64,000 nt of DNA from an uncultured Paracoccaceae bacterium (GTDB taxonomy: Bacteria; Pseudomonadota; Alphaproteobacteria; Rhodobacterales; Rhodobacteraceae), in assembly GCA_947500135.1 (NCBI GenBank), contig CANMQX010000005.1:372001-436000 (forward strand), read 5' to 3'. Each line of letters starts with the position of its first letter. Position 1 is the first letter of the stretch. The notes below the pieces were generated by a model. It searched no databases. It was not told where the DNA came from and saw nothing but the letters and a program-made list of their open reading frames with translations. A program made the position numbers and the translations under genes. Positions 17,253-24,534 of the stretch are shown here, piece after piece.

Positions 17253-17267
17253 TGATTATTTCACTCA
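17253..17267. promoter_or_regulatory. TGA-N9-TCA iron-type operator 2 (hemP side)
   Basis: TGATTATTTCACTCA, flanked as CTGA...TCAG, 79 bp before the first rightward ORF. A TTGACA hexamer (17243-17248) abuts it, so a repressor here would block polymerase. No clear -10 was found. Confidence 0.65.
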
Positions 17268-17271
17268 GGTT

Positions 17272-17286
17272 TAGAGAAAGTCTCTA
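17272..17286. promoter_or_regulatory. 15-bp perfect palindrome next to iron operator 2
   Basis: TAGAGA-AAG-TCTCTA lies five bases after operator 2. It could be a second regulator site or a short leader hairpin. Confidence 0.4.
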
Positions 17287-17345
17287 GCCACCCCACCATT
17301 TACGATGGGGAAGCCCGAACATCGCCAGATTGAAAGGACTTCCCA

Positions 17346-17516
17346 ATGCGACAGCCTTCCAAAGACATGAAAGCCGCACAAACCGATGATGCACCCGTTG
17401 TGCCCAGCAGATCCGAAATACTCGCCGCCCTTCAAAGCGATCAAGGGCGCGCAGGGCTACAGTTGGAATGGGTCCTTGACCGTTGCGATACAGCGCATGG
17501 AGCTGACAAATGGTAG
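17346..17516 (+). CDS. 56-residue hypothetical protein leading the hemP operon
   Basis: Short ORF starting MRQPSKDMKAAQTDD with AAAGGA about eight bases upstream; it ends ...DTAHGADKW five bases before hemP. The second half (SRSEILAALQSDQGRAGLQLEWVLDRCD) looks like an amphipathic helix pair. I do not recognise it. Its ribosome site, position directly after the iron operator and tight spacing to hemP argue it is translated. It may be an independent small protein or a translational leader for hemP. Confidence 0.5.
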   Translation: MRQPSKDMKAAQTDDAPVVPSRSEILAALQSDQGRAGLQLEWVLDRCDTAHGADKW

Positions 17517-17521
17517 TTCAG

Positions 17522-17677
17522 ATGATGCCCCAAGCCGCCAAGCCTGCAGCACCAAAACTGCCCACTTACGATGCACAGGAGCTGACCCGCGATGGCGATC
17601 AGGCCCATATCGTACTGGGCGATCAGACCTATGTGCTGCGCATCACGCGTGCAGGCAAACTGATCCTGACAAAATGA
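17522..17677 (+). CDS. hemP: hemin uptake protein HemP
   Basis: 51-residue HemP/HmuP family protein. The core LGDQTYVLRITRAGKLILTK at the C-terminus is the family signature (YxLRxTxxGKLILTK). HemP proteins accompany haem uptake loci and in some rhizobia act as regulators or co-activators of the haem receptor. The start is ATG 17522 or 17525. The gene lies five bases after the small ORF and its stop overlaps the next ATG (ATGA). No haem receptor gene is in this window, so its target is elsewhere. Confidence 0.88.
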   Translation: MMPQAAKPAAPKLPTYDAQELTRDGDQAHIVLGDQTYVLRITRAGKLILTK

Positions 17678-18153
17678 CCAGCGCAGTTGAAAAACGTGGC
17701 GGCGCGCCGGTGGGCATGTTGACCGATCTGGACAGTGTCGCGGCGGCATCCGTCATATACCTGCGCATGTGGTGCAACGGCCCGGAGACGCAGGTTGATG
17801 TCTGGAATGATCTGGCCAAAGCGCTGGGATCGCAACGCGGTCGCAAGGCGCTTGAGACATTCGAAGACCTTTGCGGGTTATGCGCCCGCCATGGTCGCCG
17901 CCCCCTGATGCGCCATTCGGTCCAGTGCAAATGCATCGGTGCTGATGAGGCCTGTTTCGCCAATTTCATCGCCACCGCCGCAGATGGTGAACGCGACGAC
18001 GCCATGCTGATGGCCACATTGCTGGTGCGTGCGGATGTCGCCCCGATCATCGCGTCATTAGCCACCGATTTTGGCCTGGCCTTGAAACAGATGAACCTTG
18101 CCGCACCGCGCGAGGTGGCATTGCAACACCCCAACCACACGACACTTCACTAA
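17674..18153 (+). CDS. cysteine-rich hypothetical protein of the hemP operon
   Basis: 159-residue protein not recognised. It has no signal peptide or membrane span. Six cysteines occur at residues 34, 67, 70, 85, 87 and 94 (CGLC, CKC and a later single), with histidines at 73 and 81, a pattern that could ligate a metal or iron-sulfur centre. The C-terminal third is helical. The ATG at 17674 overlaps the hemP stop by four bases, and an imelysin gene follows 15 bases later, so it is co-transcribed in an iron-responsive operon. An iron- or haem-handling or sensing role is inference. Confidence 0.68.
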   Translation: MTSAVEKRGGAPVGMLTDLDSVAAASVIYLRMWCNGPETQVDVWNDLAKALGSQRGRKALETFEDLCGLCARHGRRPLMRHSVQCKCIGADEACFANFIATAADGERDDAMLMATLLVRADVAPIIASLATDFGLALKQMNLAAPREVALQHPNHTTLH

Positions 18154-18168
18154 CAGGAACCAAACCTT

Positions 18169-19431
18169 ATGAAACTAAAATTTCTTGCGTCAACAGCACT
18201 CTGCCTGGCACTTGCGACGCCCAGCTTTGCATTGGAAAAGACCGATGTTCTGGACAATTATGCCAATATCGCAGCGGCAAAATATGCCGATAGCCTGACA
18301 ACGGCCCAGACATTGCAAGCGGCGGTGAATGCCCTTGTTGCCGACCCGTCGGCGGAAAACCTGCAAGCTGCGAAAGAGGCATGGTTGGCCGCCCGCGTGC
18401 CGTATCAGCAGACCGAAGTGTACCGTTTCGGCAATGCCATCGTCGATGATTGGGAAGGCAAGGTGAACGCCTGGCCACTGGATGAAGGTTTGATTGATTA
18501 TGTCGATCCGTCCTATGGTGGTGCCACGGATGAAAATGCCTTTGCTGCGTTGAATGTCGTGGCCAACCCCAGCTTTAAGCTGTCAGGTGCGGACATCGAC
18601 GCCGCATCAATCACCCCGATCCTGCTGGCCGAAACGCTGCACGAGGCTGACGGCATCGAATCGAATGTCGCCACCGGTTATCATGCGATTGAATTTCTGC
18701 TGTGGGGTCAGGATCTGAACGGTCATGGCGATGGTGCTGGCAACCGTCCATGGACCGATTTTGCATCTGGCGATGCATGTACCGGTGGCAATTGTGACCG
18801 TCGGGCGGAATATCTGACCGCCGCCACTGATCTGCTGGTGTCTGATCTGGAATGGATGGCCGCCCAATGGGTTGACGGGGGCGCTGCCCGTGCTGAGCTG
18901 ACCTCAGATGCTGATGCCGGGATCGCCGCCATCCTGACCGGTATGGGATCGCTTTCATATGGTGAGCAGGCCGGTGAGCGCATGCGCCTTGGTCTGATGT
19001 TGAATGATCCCGAAGAAGAGCATGATTGCTTTTCCGACAACACCCATAACAGCCATTACTATGATGGTCTGGGTGTCCAGAACGTCTATCTGGGTGAATA
19101 TGTCCGGGTTGACGGCAGTCTGGTTTCCGGCCCCTCCCTGTCGGATATGGTTGCTGAGGCGAGCTCCGCACTGGACGCGGAAATGCAGATCAAGCTGTCG
19201 ACCACAATGATGGCCTTGGGGCGGATCAAGACCGCCGCAGAAGCCGGGTTCAGCTATGATCAGATGCTGGAACGCGGCAATGATGCGGGCGAAGCGCTGG
19301 TGATGGGTGGCGTCAACGGGTTGGTTGACCAGACAAAATCCATTGAACGTGTGGTTGCCGCCCTGGGCGTTGATCAGATCGCCTTTGAAGGGTCCGATAG
19401 CCTGGATGATCCAGAGGCCGTCTTTCAATAA
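18169..19431 (+). CDS. imelysin-family periplasmic iron-uptake protein
   Basis: 420-residue imelysin (M75/IrpA-ICMP) protein with signal peptide (MKLKFLASTALCLALATPSFA). The conserved GxHxxE motif is GYHAIEFLLWG, with His172 and Glu175. The C-terminal lobe has HNSHYYDGLGVQNVYLGEY, typical of the longer IrpA-like members. Despite the old peptidase label, these proteins are thought to bind iron in the periplasm or outer membrane. It sits 15 bases after the cysteine-rich gene and ends at a strong terminator, closing an iron-controlled operon. Disulfide-capable cysteines occur in GDACTGGNCD. Confidence 0.88.
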   Translation: MKLKFLASTALCLALATPSFALEKTDVLDNYANIAAAKYADSLTTAQTLQAAVNALVADPSAENLQAAKEAWLAARVPYQQTEVYRFGNAIVDDWEGKVNAWPLDEGLIDYVDPSYGGATDENAFAALNVVANPSFKLSGADIDAASITPILLAETLHEADGIESNVATGYHAIEFLLWGQDLNGHGDGAGNRPWTDFASGDACTGGNCDRRAEYLTAATDLLVSDLEWMAAQWVDGGAARAELTSDADAGIAAILTGMGSLSYGEQAGERMRLGLMLNDPEEEHDCFSDNTHNSHYYDGLGVQNVYLGEYVRVDGSLVSGPSLSDMVAEASSALDAEMQIKLSTTMMALGRIKTAAEAGFSYDQMLERGNDAGEALVMGGVNGLVDQTKSIERVVAALGVDQIAFEGSDSLDDPEAVFQ

Positions 19432-19452
19432 CCTACTGCAAATCCTAGATAT

Positions 19453-19480
19453 AAAAGGCAGCCCCACGGGGCTGCCTTTT
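19453..19480 (+). terminator. rho-independent terminator after imelysin
   Basis: Perfect 13-bp stem AAAAGGCAGCCCC / GGGGCTGCCTTTT with a two-base loop, ending in TTTT, 22 bases after the imelysin stop. Confidence 0.9.
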
Positions 19481-19493
19481 CCATGGAGATCTG

Positions 19494-19745
19494 ATGCCCA
19501 AGACCCCCAGCCCTTGTATTGATGTTTGCAAATACAAACGCCAAGGACATTGCATCGGTTGTTCGATGACCAAGGCGCAGAAGTCGCTTTTCAAACAGTT
19601 GAAAAAGAACAGCCATCGCGAAGGTTTCATCGAAATGCTGATTGCGCAACAGGCCCAGTTGGGAAAATTCGGCGGCTGGCCATCGGCCTATGCCAAGAAG
19701 CTGAAAAAGAAAGGCGCATCGCTGCCTTTCGATCTGTCCCCCTGA
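19494..19745 (+). CDS. DUF1289 cysteine-motif protein
   Basis: 83-residue cytoplasmic protein of the DUF1289 family. The N-terminus SPCIDVCKYKRQGHCIGCSMT gives the four-cysteine pattern C-x3-C...C-x2-C expected for a metal or Fe-S site; the rest is basic and lysine-rich. Family function is unknown. GGAG lies five bases before the ATG. Because it starts 14 bases after the terminator, part of its expression may come by read-through from the iron operon. It ends at a bidirectional hairpin shared with dps. Confidence 0.85.
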   Translation: MPKTPSPCIDVCKYKRQGHCIGCSMTKAQKSLFKQLKKNSHREGFIEMLIAQQAQLGKFGGWPSAYAKKLKKKGASLPFDLSP

Positions 19746-19754
19746 AACGAAAAA

Positions 19755-19776
19755 CCCCGGCAAAGCCGGGGTGTTT
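19755..19776. terminator. bidirectional terminator between DUF1289 and dps
   Basis: CCCCGGC-AAA-GCCGGGG stem (19755-19771), preceded by an A-run (T-run on the reverse strand) and followed by TGTTT, between two convergent genes. Confidence 0.8.
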
Positions 19777-19796
19777 ACGTTTGCCTTGTGACGCGA

Positions 19797-20267
19797 TCAG
19801 CCGAGATGCGACCGCAGGAACCAGGCGAATTTCTCGTGCTCTTGACCGCGCGCGATGCACAGATCCTCGGTCAGGGTGTCGCCATGTTCCGCCGCCAGCT
19901 CACCGCAGCCTGCCAGTGTCGCCGCCAGCGTTTCCTGTGCGTCCTGCATCATCTTGATCATCTCTTTATCCGTCGCGTGGCCGTCATGTTCGGACACTTT
20001 GGATCGCTTGATCATCCCGGCCAGCGTGCCTTCAGCATGTGCGTCGATGGCCCGAATGCGTTCGGCCAGATCGTCCTGCGCGACAAAGTGATCTTCGTAA
20101 ATTTTCTGGAACAGATCGTGCAACGGGCCGAATGCCATACCTTTCACGTTCCAATGAAAATTCTGCGCGAGCATCGTTGTGACCGCCGTTTCGGCCACGG
20201 ATTGGTTCAGCGCCTCGGCAATTGCGGTTTTCGCATCTGTATTCAAAGACATGGCTGTCTGGGTCAT
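19797..20267 (-). CDS. dps: Dps-family ferritin-like iron-storage/DNA-protection protein
   Basis: 156-residue Dps protein that oxidises and stores iron in a 12-subunit shell, protecting DNA from Fenton chemistry. The ferroxidase pattern is present: NFHWNVKG, then FGPLHDLFQKIYEDHF and DDLAERIRAID, with the two histidines, Asp and Glu in the usual spacing. An Irr/ICE-type palindrome lies 100 bp upstream, just before a plausible promoter (TTGCCT and TATTTA on the reverse strand, 16-bp spacer), so iron-dependent control by Irr is likely. It ends at the terminator shared with DUF1289. Confidence 0.93.
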   Translation of the reverse strand: MTQTAMSLNTDAKTAIAEALNQSVAETAVTTMLAQNFHWNVKGMAFGPLHDLFQKIYEDHFVAQDDLAERIRAIDAHAEGTLAGMIKRSKVSEHDGHATDKEMIKMMQDAQETLAATLAGCGELAAEHGDTLTEDLCIARGQEHEKFAWFLRSHLG

Positions 20268-20366
20268 TCCAACTCTCCGGTTTGTTCAAATTCTCACTGG
20301 CTGGCTGGCGTCAGGCTGGCTTGCTGCATAGCTAAATAAGCCACTGCGACCGGTAGGCAAGCCTTT

Positions 20367-20383
20367 TTTAGAATTATTCTAAA
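20367..20383. promoter_or_regulatory. Irr-type ICE box upstream of dps
   Basis: TTTAGAATTATTCTAAA, a perfect 17-bp palindrome identical in form to the iron control element bound by Irr in alphaproteobacteria. It overlaps the last codons of the 145-residue gene and lies six bases upstream of the predicted dps -35 element. Confidence 0.8.
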
Positions 20384-20816
20384 CCTGACGAAACTGCTCG
20401 GATATGCCCTTGATCAGGAATGCGATGTTGCGTTGGTGTAGTTTCGGCACCCGCGACCGGATGAGAAAGGAAAAACTGTCCTGATCCCTGCTGGCAATAG
20501 CCATGATCGCACGCATCAACCAAGCCTCGTCAAACGAAACCTCTGCCACGCCGGGCCGGTAGAAGACGGGCTGATCACTGACCGCCTGACGCAGGCATTT
20601 CAGCAATGCCTGCGCATGCGCATCCCTTGCCCTGTCCTGCTTGGTCGAAAGCAGGGCGCAGGCCTTGAAAAGGTCGGTATACGCAGCGCTGCGGCATTGC
20701 AGGGCAATCATGCGCAGCTGGTTCAGGCAGCCCCGCCATTCCGCCGGGATGTGATCCGCAGCTGGGCGGCTGGATGGGCTGGCAAATGCCATATGTCGGA
20801 CTGCTGATGACGCCAT
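20379..20816 (-). CDS. hypothetical helical protein upstream of dps
   Basis: 145-residue soluble protein, not recognised. It is mostly alpha-helical (NQLRMIALQCRSAAYTDLFKACALL, then ARDAHAQALLKCLRQAV) with four cysteines near residues 30-75 and no signal peptide. It is divergent from the di-heme oxidoreductase (97-base gap) and codirectional with dps. An ICE box overlaps its stop codon. Its place between iron genes suggests a shared theme, but no function can be assigned. The start may alternatively be an internal ATG at 20792. Confidence 0.6.
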   Translation of the reverse strand: MASSAVRHMAFASPSSRPAADHIPAEWRGCLNQLRMIALQCRSAAYTDLFKACALLSTKQDRARDAHAQALLKCLRQAVSDQPVFYRPGVAEVSFDEAWLMRAIMAIASRDQDSFSFLIRSRVPKLHQRNIAFLIKGISEQFRQV

Positions 20817-20861
20817 ATCGTATCTTTCATCAAATGTTGCAGCGATAGAATCTGTGCTGTT

Positions 20862-20899
20862 TTCTTTTCCTGACTATAATTATAAGAATTAGAAAAGAA
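20862..20899. promoter_or_regulatory. AT-rich imperfect palindrome upstream of the di-heme operon
   Basis: Arms TTCTTTTC (20862-20869) and GAAAAGAA (20892-20899) flank a near-central TATAATTATA (20875-20884). This short AT-rich block is the only promoter-like sequence before the DUF1111 operon and is a candidate iron operator, though it does not match the ICE or TGA-N9-TCA forms. Confidence 0.4.
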
Positions 20900-20912
20900 T
20901 GAAAGGTAGAAC

Positions 20913-22433
20913 GTGCGCAGACCGTCAAAATTCGTTGCAATCGTGATCATTTGCATCGCGACTGAGTCGTCGGCAGACCCGTTGGGTGACCCCCATTTGG
21001 ATGTCATTGCCCGCACTGATGCTGAGGCCGCCCGCATTGCCGATGTCACTGCCCCCACAACCGATTTCACCCAAGCCCACAAGTTCGAAGAACGACAGGC
21101 CGGCGCCGCAACCGTGCGCGCCCGCAACAATGCCGATGCGTTTTCGCAGCCTTCGGGCAATATCGCGTTTGAGGATGAACTGACCTTTAAGGTTGGTAAC
21201 GGCCTGTTCCGCAAATTATGGGTGTCGTCGCCTTCCTCAACACTCGCCTCGGACGGGCTTGGCCCCTTGTTCAATGCCCGATCCTGTCAGCGCTGCCATA
21301 TCAAGGATGGTCGTGGCCACCCGCCTGCCCCGGATGATGACAATGCCATTTCGATGTTCTTGCGGGTGTCGATCCCCGGCAATTACGAGGATGGTATCAA
21401 AGAGATCGAAGACTACATCGCCACCCTGCCCGACCCGACCTACGGCACACAGTTGCAGGATTTTTCGGTGCAGGGTCACGCCGCTGAATATCGGCTTGGT
21501 ATCACCTATACTGAGGAAGAGGTCGCCCTGTCTGACGGTGAGACAGCCAGCCTGCGTCGCCCGACCTACGCGGCGGAGGATCTGGGCTATGGTCCCTTGC
21601 ATCCTGAGGCCATGCTCAGCCCCCGGATCGCCAACCAGATGATCGGCCTTGGCCTGTTGGAGGCCGTTCCTGCCGCCGATATTTTGGCCGCAACCGACCC
21701 CGGCGATGCTGATGACGATGGTATTTCGGGTCGTGCGAATATCGTCTGGTCTGCGGAGTTTGATCAACCTATGCTGGGCCGGTTTGGTCATAAAGCGGGC
21801 AACCCCACGATCAGGCAGCAATCGGCAAGCGCATTTGCGGGTGATATCGGTATCGCCTCACCCATGTTTCCGAACCCGGCTGGCGAATGCACCCAAGCGC
21901 AGACCGCCTGCCAGAACGCACCACATGGCGATGGAGATGATCGCGTGTTTGAGATTGATGATGAAATCCTCGACCTTGTCACTTTCTATAGTCGCAACCT
22001 GGCAGTCCCCGCCCGTCGCGATGTTGATGACGCCCAAGTGCTGCGCGGCAAGGAGGTGTTTTACAGCACCGGCTGCACCTCTTGTCATACACCCAGTTTT
22101 GTCACCCATCGCCTGAAGGATCAGCCGGAACAAAGCTTTCAACTGATCTGGCCCTATACCGATATGCTGCTGCATGACATGGGCGAAGGCCTGGCTGACA
22201 ACCGCCCTGAATCCCGGGCGACAGGGCGTGAATGGCGCACCGCCCCTTTGTGGGGCATTGGCCTGACCGAACAGGTCAGCGGGCACAGCTATTTCCTGCA
22301 TGACGGGCGCGCCCGGTCCTTGTTGGAGGCGATCCTGTGGCATGGTGGTGAGGCGGAGCCGCAGCGTGATGCGGTTGTTGAGATGCCCAAAGCCGACCGT
22401 GACGCCCTGATCAGATTTCTGGAAAGCCTATGA
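20913..22433 (+). CDS. di-heme oxidoreductase-like protein (DUF1111, c-type cytochrome)
   Basis: 506-residue exported protein of the di-heme oxidoreductase (DUF1111) family. It has two haem-c attachment sites, CQRCH (residues 125-129) and CTSCH (388-392), and acidic DPGDADDDGISGRANIVW typical of the family. The N-terminus has a short hydrophobic export segment (FVAIVIICIATESSA). The start is GTG at 20913 with AAAGGT upstream. It is translationally coupled to an imelysin-like gene and a DUF1513 gene, a combination found in iron-responsive loci. A role in oxidising or reducing periplasmic iron is inferred, not shown. Confidence 0.87.
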   Translation: MRRPSKFVAIVIICIATESSADPLGDPHLDVIARTDAEAARIADVTAPTTDFTQAHKFEERQAGAATVRARNNADAFSQPSGNIAFEDELTFKVGNGLFRKLWVSSPSSTLASDGLGPLFNARSCQRCHIKDGRGHPPAPDDDNAISMFLRVSIPGNYEDGIKEIEDYIATLPDPTYGTQLQDFSVQGHAAEYRLGITYTEEEVALSDGETASLRRPTYAAEDLGYGPLHPEAMLSPRIANQMIGLGLLEAVPAADILAATDPGDADDDGISGRANIVWSAEFDQPMLGRFGHKAGNPTIRQQSASAFAGDIGIASPMFPNPAGECTQAQTACQNAPHGDGDDRVFEIDDEILDLVTFYSRNLAVPARRDVDDAQVLRGKEVFYSTGCTSCHTPSFVTHRLKDQPEQSFQLIWPYTDMLLHDMGEGLADNRPESRATGREWRTAPLWGIGLTEQVSGHSYFLHDGRARSLLEAILWHGGEAEPQRDAVVEMPKADRDALIRFLESL

Positions 22434-23413
22434 AACAGCTTATCGCCACCCTTGCCCTTGTTTGCCTGCCGCTGACCGGCGCGGCGCAGACCGCCGATAT
22501 CGTGGCCCAGCATATTCTGCCGGGTTTTGACCGTCTGGCCCAGCGCAGTGCAGTGTTGGCTGAAACCGCCGCGACCGATTGCATCCCCACATCACCCCCG
22601 TTGCGCGCGGCCTATCATGATGCGTTTGATGCTTGGGTTGCGGTCAGCCATCTGCGCTTTGGCCCGACAGAGGTTGATGACCGCGCCTTCGCCCTTGCTT
22701 TTTGGCCGGACAGCCGGGGGGCGACGCCCAAAGCCTTGTCCGCGCTGATCCGGGATGAGGATGATATCGCCGCCAGTGCGGCAGCCTATGCCGATATGTC
22801 CATCGCCGCGCGTGGTTTCTATGCGATGGAATTTTTGTTGTATGACGATGCGATCACATCCATGGACAGTGACACCTATCGCTGCCAATTGGTGCAGACC
22901 GTCGCCGCCGATATTGCGGCTGTTGCGGCGGCCGTCGATGCGGATTGGAATGACGGTTATGCCGACCGCTTGCTGTCCCCATCTGATACATATCGGACCA
23001 ATGCCGAGGCCGTGCAGGAATTATTCAAGGCATTGACCACGGGGTTGCAGTTTACGTCTGAAACCCGGTTGGGTCGTCCGCTTGGCACGTTTGACAAGCC
23101 CCGCCCCTTGCGCGCGGAAGCGCGGCGATCGGAACGCTCCGCCCGCCATGTGCTGATTTCGCTGACAGCGTTGCGTGATTTGGCGAGGCTTTTGTCTGAG
23201 AACGACGCGGCACTCCTAGACGCGTTCGACCGGGCTTTGGCCCGGCTGGAGGTGCTTGACGATCCGGCTTTTGCCGGTGTCGATGCACCGCAATCGCGCC
23301 TGCATGTTGAGATCATTCAGCAGGCCGTTGATGATATTCGTGCCGTCGCTGCCACTGAACTGGGGCCGCGCCTGGGCGTTGCGTCAGGTTTCAATGCGCT
23401 GGACGGCGATTGA
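22430..23413 (+). CDS. imelysin-family protein with substituted motif
   Basis: 327-residue second imelysin-family protein with signal peptide (MKQLIATLALVCLPLTGAAQ). Its motif reads GFYAMEFLLYDD: Tyr131 replaces the histidine of GxHxxE while Glu134 is kept. It is shorter than the 420-residue paralogue at 18.2 kb and overlaps the di-heme gene by four bases. Its stop shares bases with the next ATG (TGATG). It is probably periplasmic and works with the di-heme protein; the substitution implies changed metal ligation. Confidence 0.85.
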   Translation: MKQLIATLALVCLPLTGAAQTADIVAQHILPGFDRLAQRSAVLAETAATDCIPTSPPLRAAYHDAFDAWVAVSHLRFGPTEVDDRAFALAFWPDSRGATPKALSALIRDEDDIAASAAAYADMSIAARGFYAMEFLLYDDAITSMDSDTYRCQLVQTVAADIAAVAAAVDADWNDGYADRLLSPSDTYRTNAEAVQELFKALTTGLQFTSETRLGRPLGTFDKPRPLRAEARRSERSARHVLISLTALRDLARLLSENDAALLDAFDRALARLEVLDDPAFAGVDAPQSRLHVEIIQQAVDDIRAVAATELGPRLGVASGFNALDGD

Positions 23414-24501
23414 TGACCAGCCGTCGGGCATTTCTGGCAGGGTTATTGGCGGCGGGCGCAGCCCCAGCCGCGACATGGGCAGAGGCTGGCGGGCCCGCCT
23501 TTCTGACGGCGGCGGCGCGCAATGATGGTAGTTTTGTTCTATGTGGCATCAGCGCCCAGCGCGACATCCTGTTTGAAATCCCGCTGCCTGCCCGTGGCCA
23601 TGCGGCGGCGGCGCACCCGCAGCGCCCCGAGGCTGTCGCCTTTGCCCGCCGTCCCGGCACATATGCCATGGTCATTGATTGTGTGACTGGTCAGCCGCGC
23701 AAGGTGCTGGAGGCCCCTGCCTGTCGTCATTTTTACGGCCATGGCACATTCAGCCGCGATGGCACATGGCTGTTTACGACCGAGAATGACTATGAAAACG
23801 GTGAAGGTCGCATTGGTGTTTGGGATGCTGCCCATGGATATGTCCGCGCCGCCGAGTTCAGCAGCGGCGGGATTGGCCCGCATGACCTGAAACGGCTGCC
23901 GGGCACCGATACGCTGGTCATTGCCAATGGTGGCATTGATACGCATCCTGAGAGTGGCCGGGCCAAACTGAATATCCCGACGATGCGCCCCAATCTGGCC
24001 TATGTCGTGGATGACATGGTGGTTGAGACCGCCGCGATGGCACCCGAGTGGCATAAGAATTCGATCCGGCATCTGGCCGTTGCCCGTAACGGCCGTGTGG
24101 CCATCGGGATGCAGTGGCAGGGTGATACCGATCCGCCCGCATTGGTTGGTTTGCATGAGCGTGGGCGCGCCGTGACCCTGTTGACCGCGCCTGATCTGCG
24201 CCCGATGCAGGGCTATGTTGGCAGCGTGGCGTTTACGCAGGATGAGCAACAGATCATCGCGACATCGCCACGCGGCGGGCTGATCCAGCATTATGATGTC
24301 AGCACCGGTGCCTTGGCTTTTGAAACGGCGTTTGCCGACGCCTGTGGTGCCGCATCGGCGGCAGGTGGTGCATTGGTGACAACGGGTCAGGGGCAGCTTG
24401 TGCGTGTTACGGGGCAAGCCACCGACGCGCGCCCGACACCGGGGTTGCAATGGGACAACCACCTTGTCAGTTTGCGCAATATTGATCAGCCGATTGGTTG
24501 A
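23413..24501 (+). CDS. Tat-exported DUF1513 protein (probable beta-propeller)
   Basis: 362-residue protein with a twin-arginine signal (MTSRRAFLAGLLAAGAAPAA), so it is exported folded, probably with a cofactor or metal. Repeated segments such as HFYGHGTFSRDGTWLFTTEND and GYVGSVAFTQDEQQIIATSPRGG suggest blades of a beta-propeller, in line with the DUF1513 family. The ATG at 23413 overlaps the imelysin stop. It closes the three-gene di-heme/imelysin/DUF1513 operon; biochemical role unknown. Confidence 0.84.
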   Translation: MTSRRAFLAGLLAAGAAPAATWAEAGGPAFLTAAARNDGSFVLCGISAQRDILFEIPLPARGHAAAAHPQRPEAVAFARRPGTYAMVIDCVTGQPRKVLEAPACRHFYGHGTFSRDGTWLFTTENDYENGEGRIGVWDAAHGYVRAAEFSSGGIGPHDLKRLPGTDTLVIANGGIDTHPESGRAKLNIPTMRPNLAYVVDDMVVETAAMAPEWHKNSIRHLAVARNGRVAIGMQWQGDTDPPALVGLHERGRAVTLLTAPDLRPMQGYVGSVAFTQDEQQIIATSPRGGLIQHYDVSTGALAFETAFADACGAASAAGGALVTTGQGQLVRVTGQATDARPTPGLQWDNHLVSLRNIDQPIG

Positions 24502-24534
24502 TCGATTGCATTTGTTGAGATGGAGAGGCCTGAC

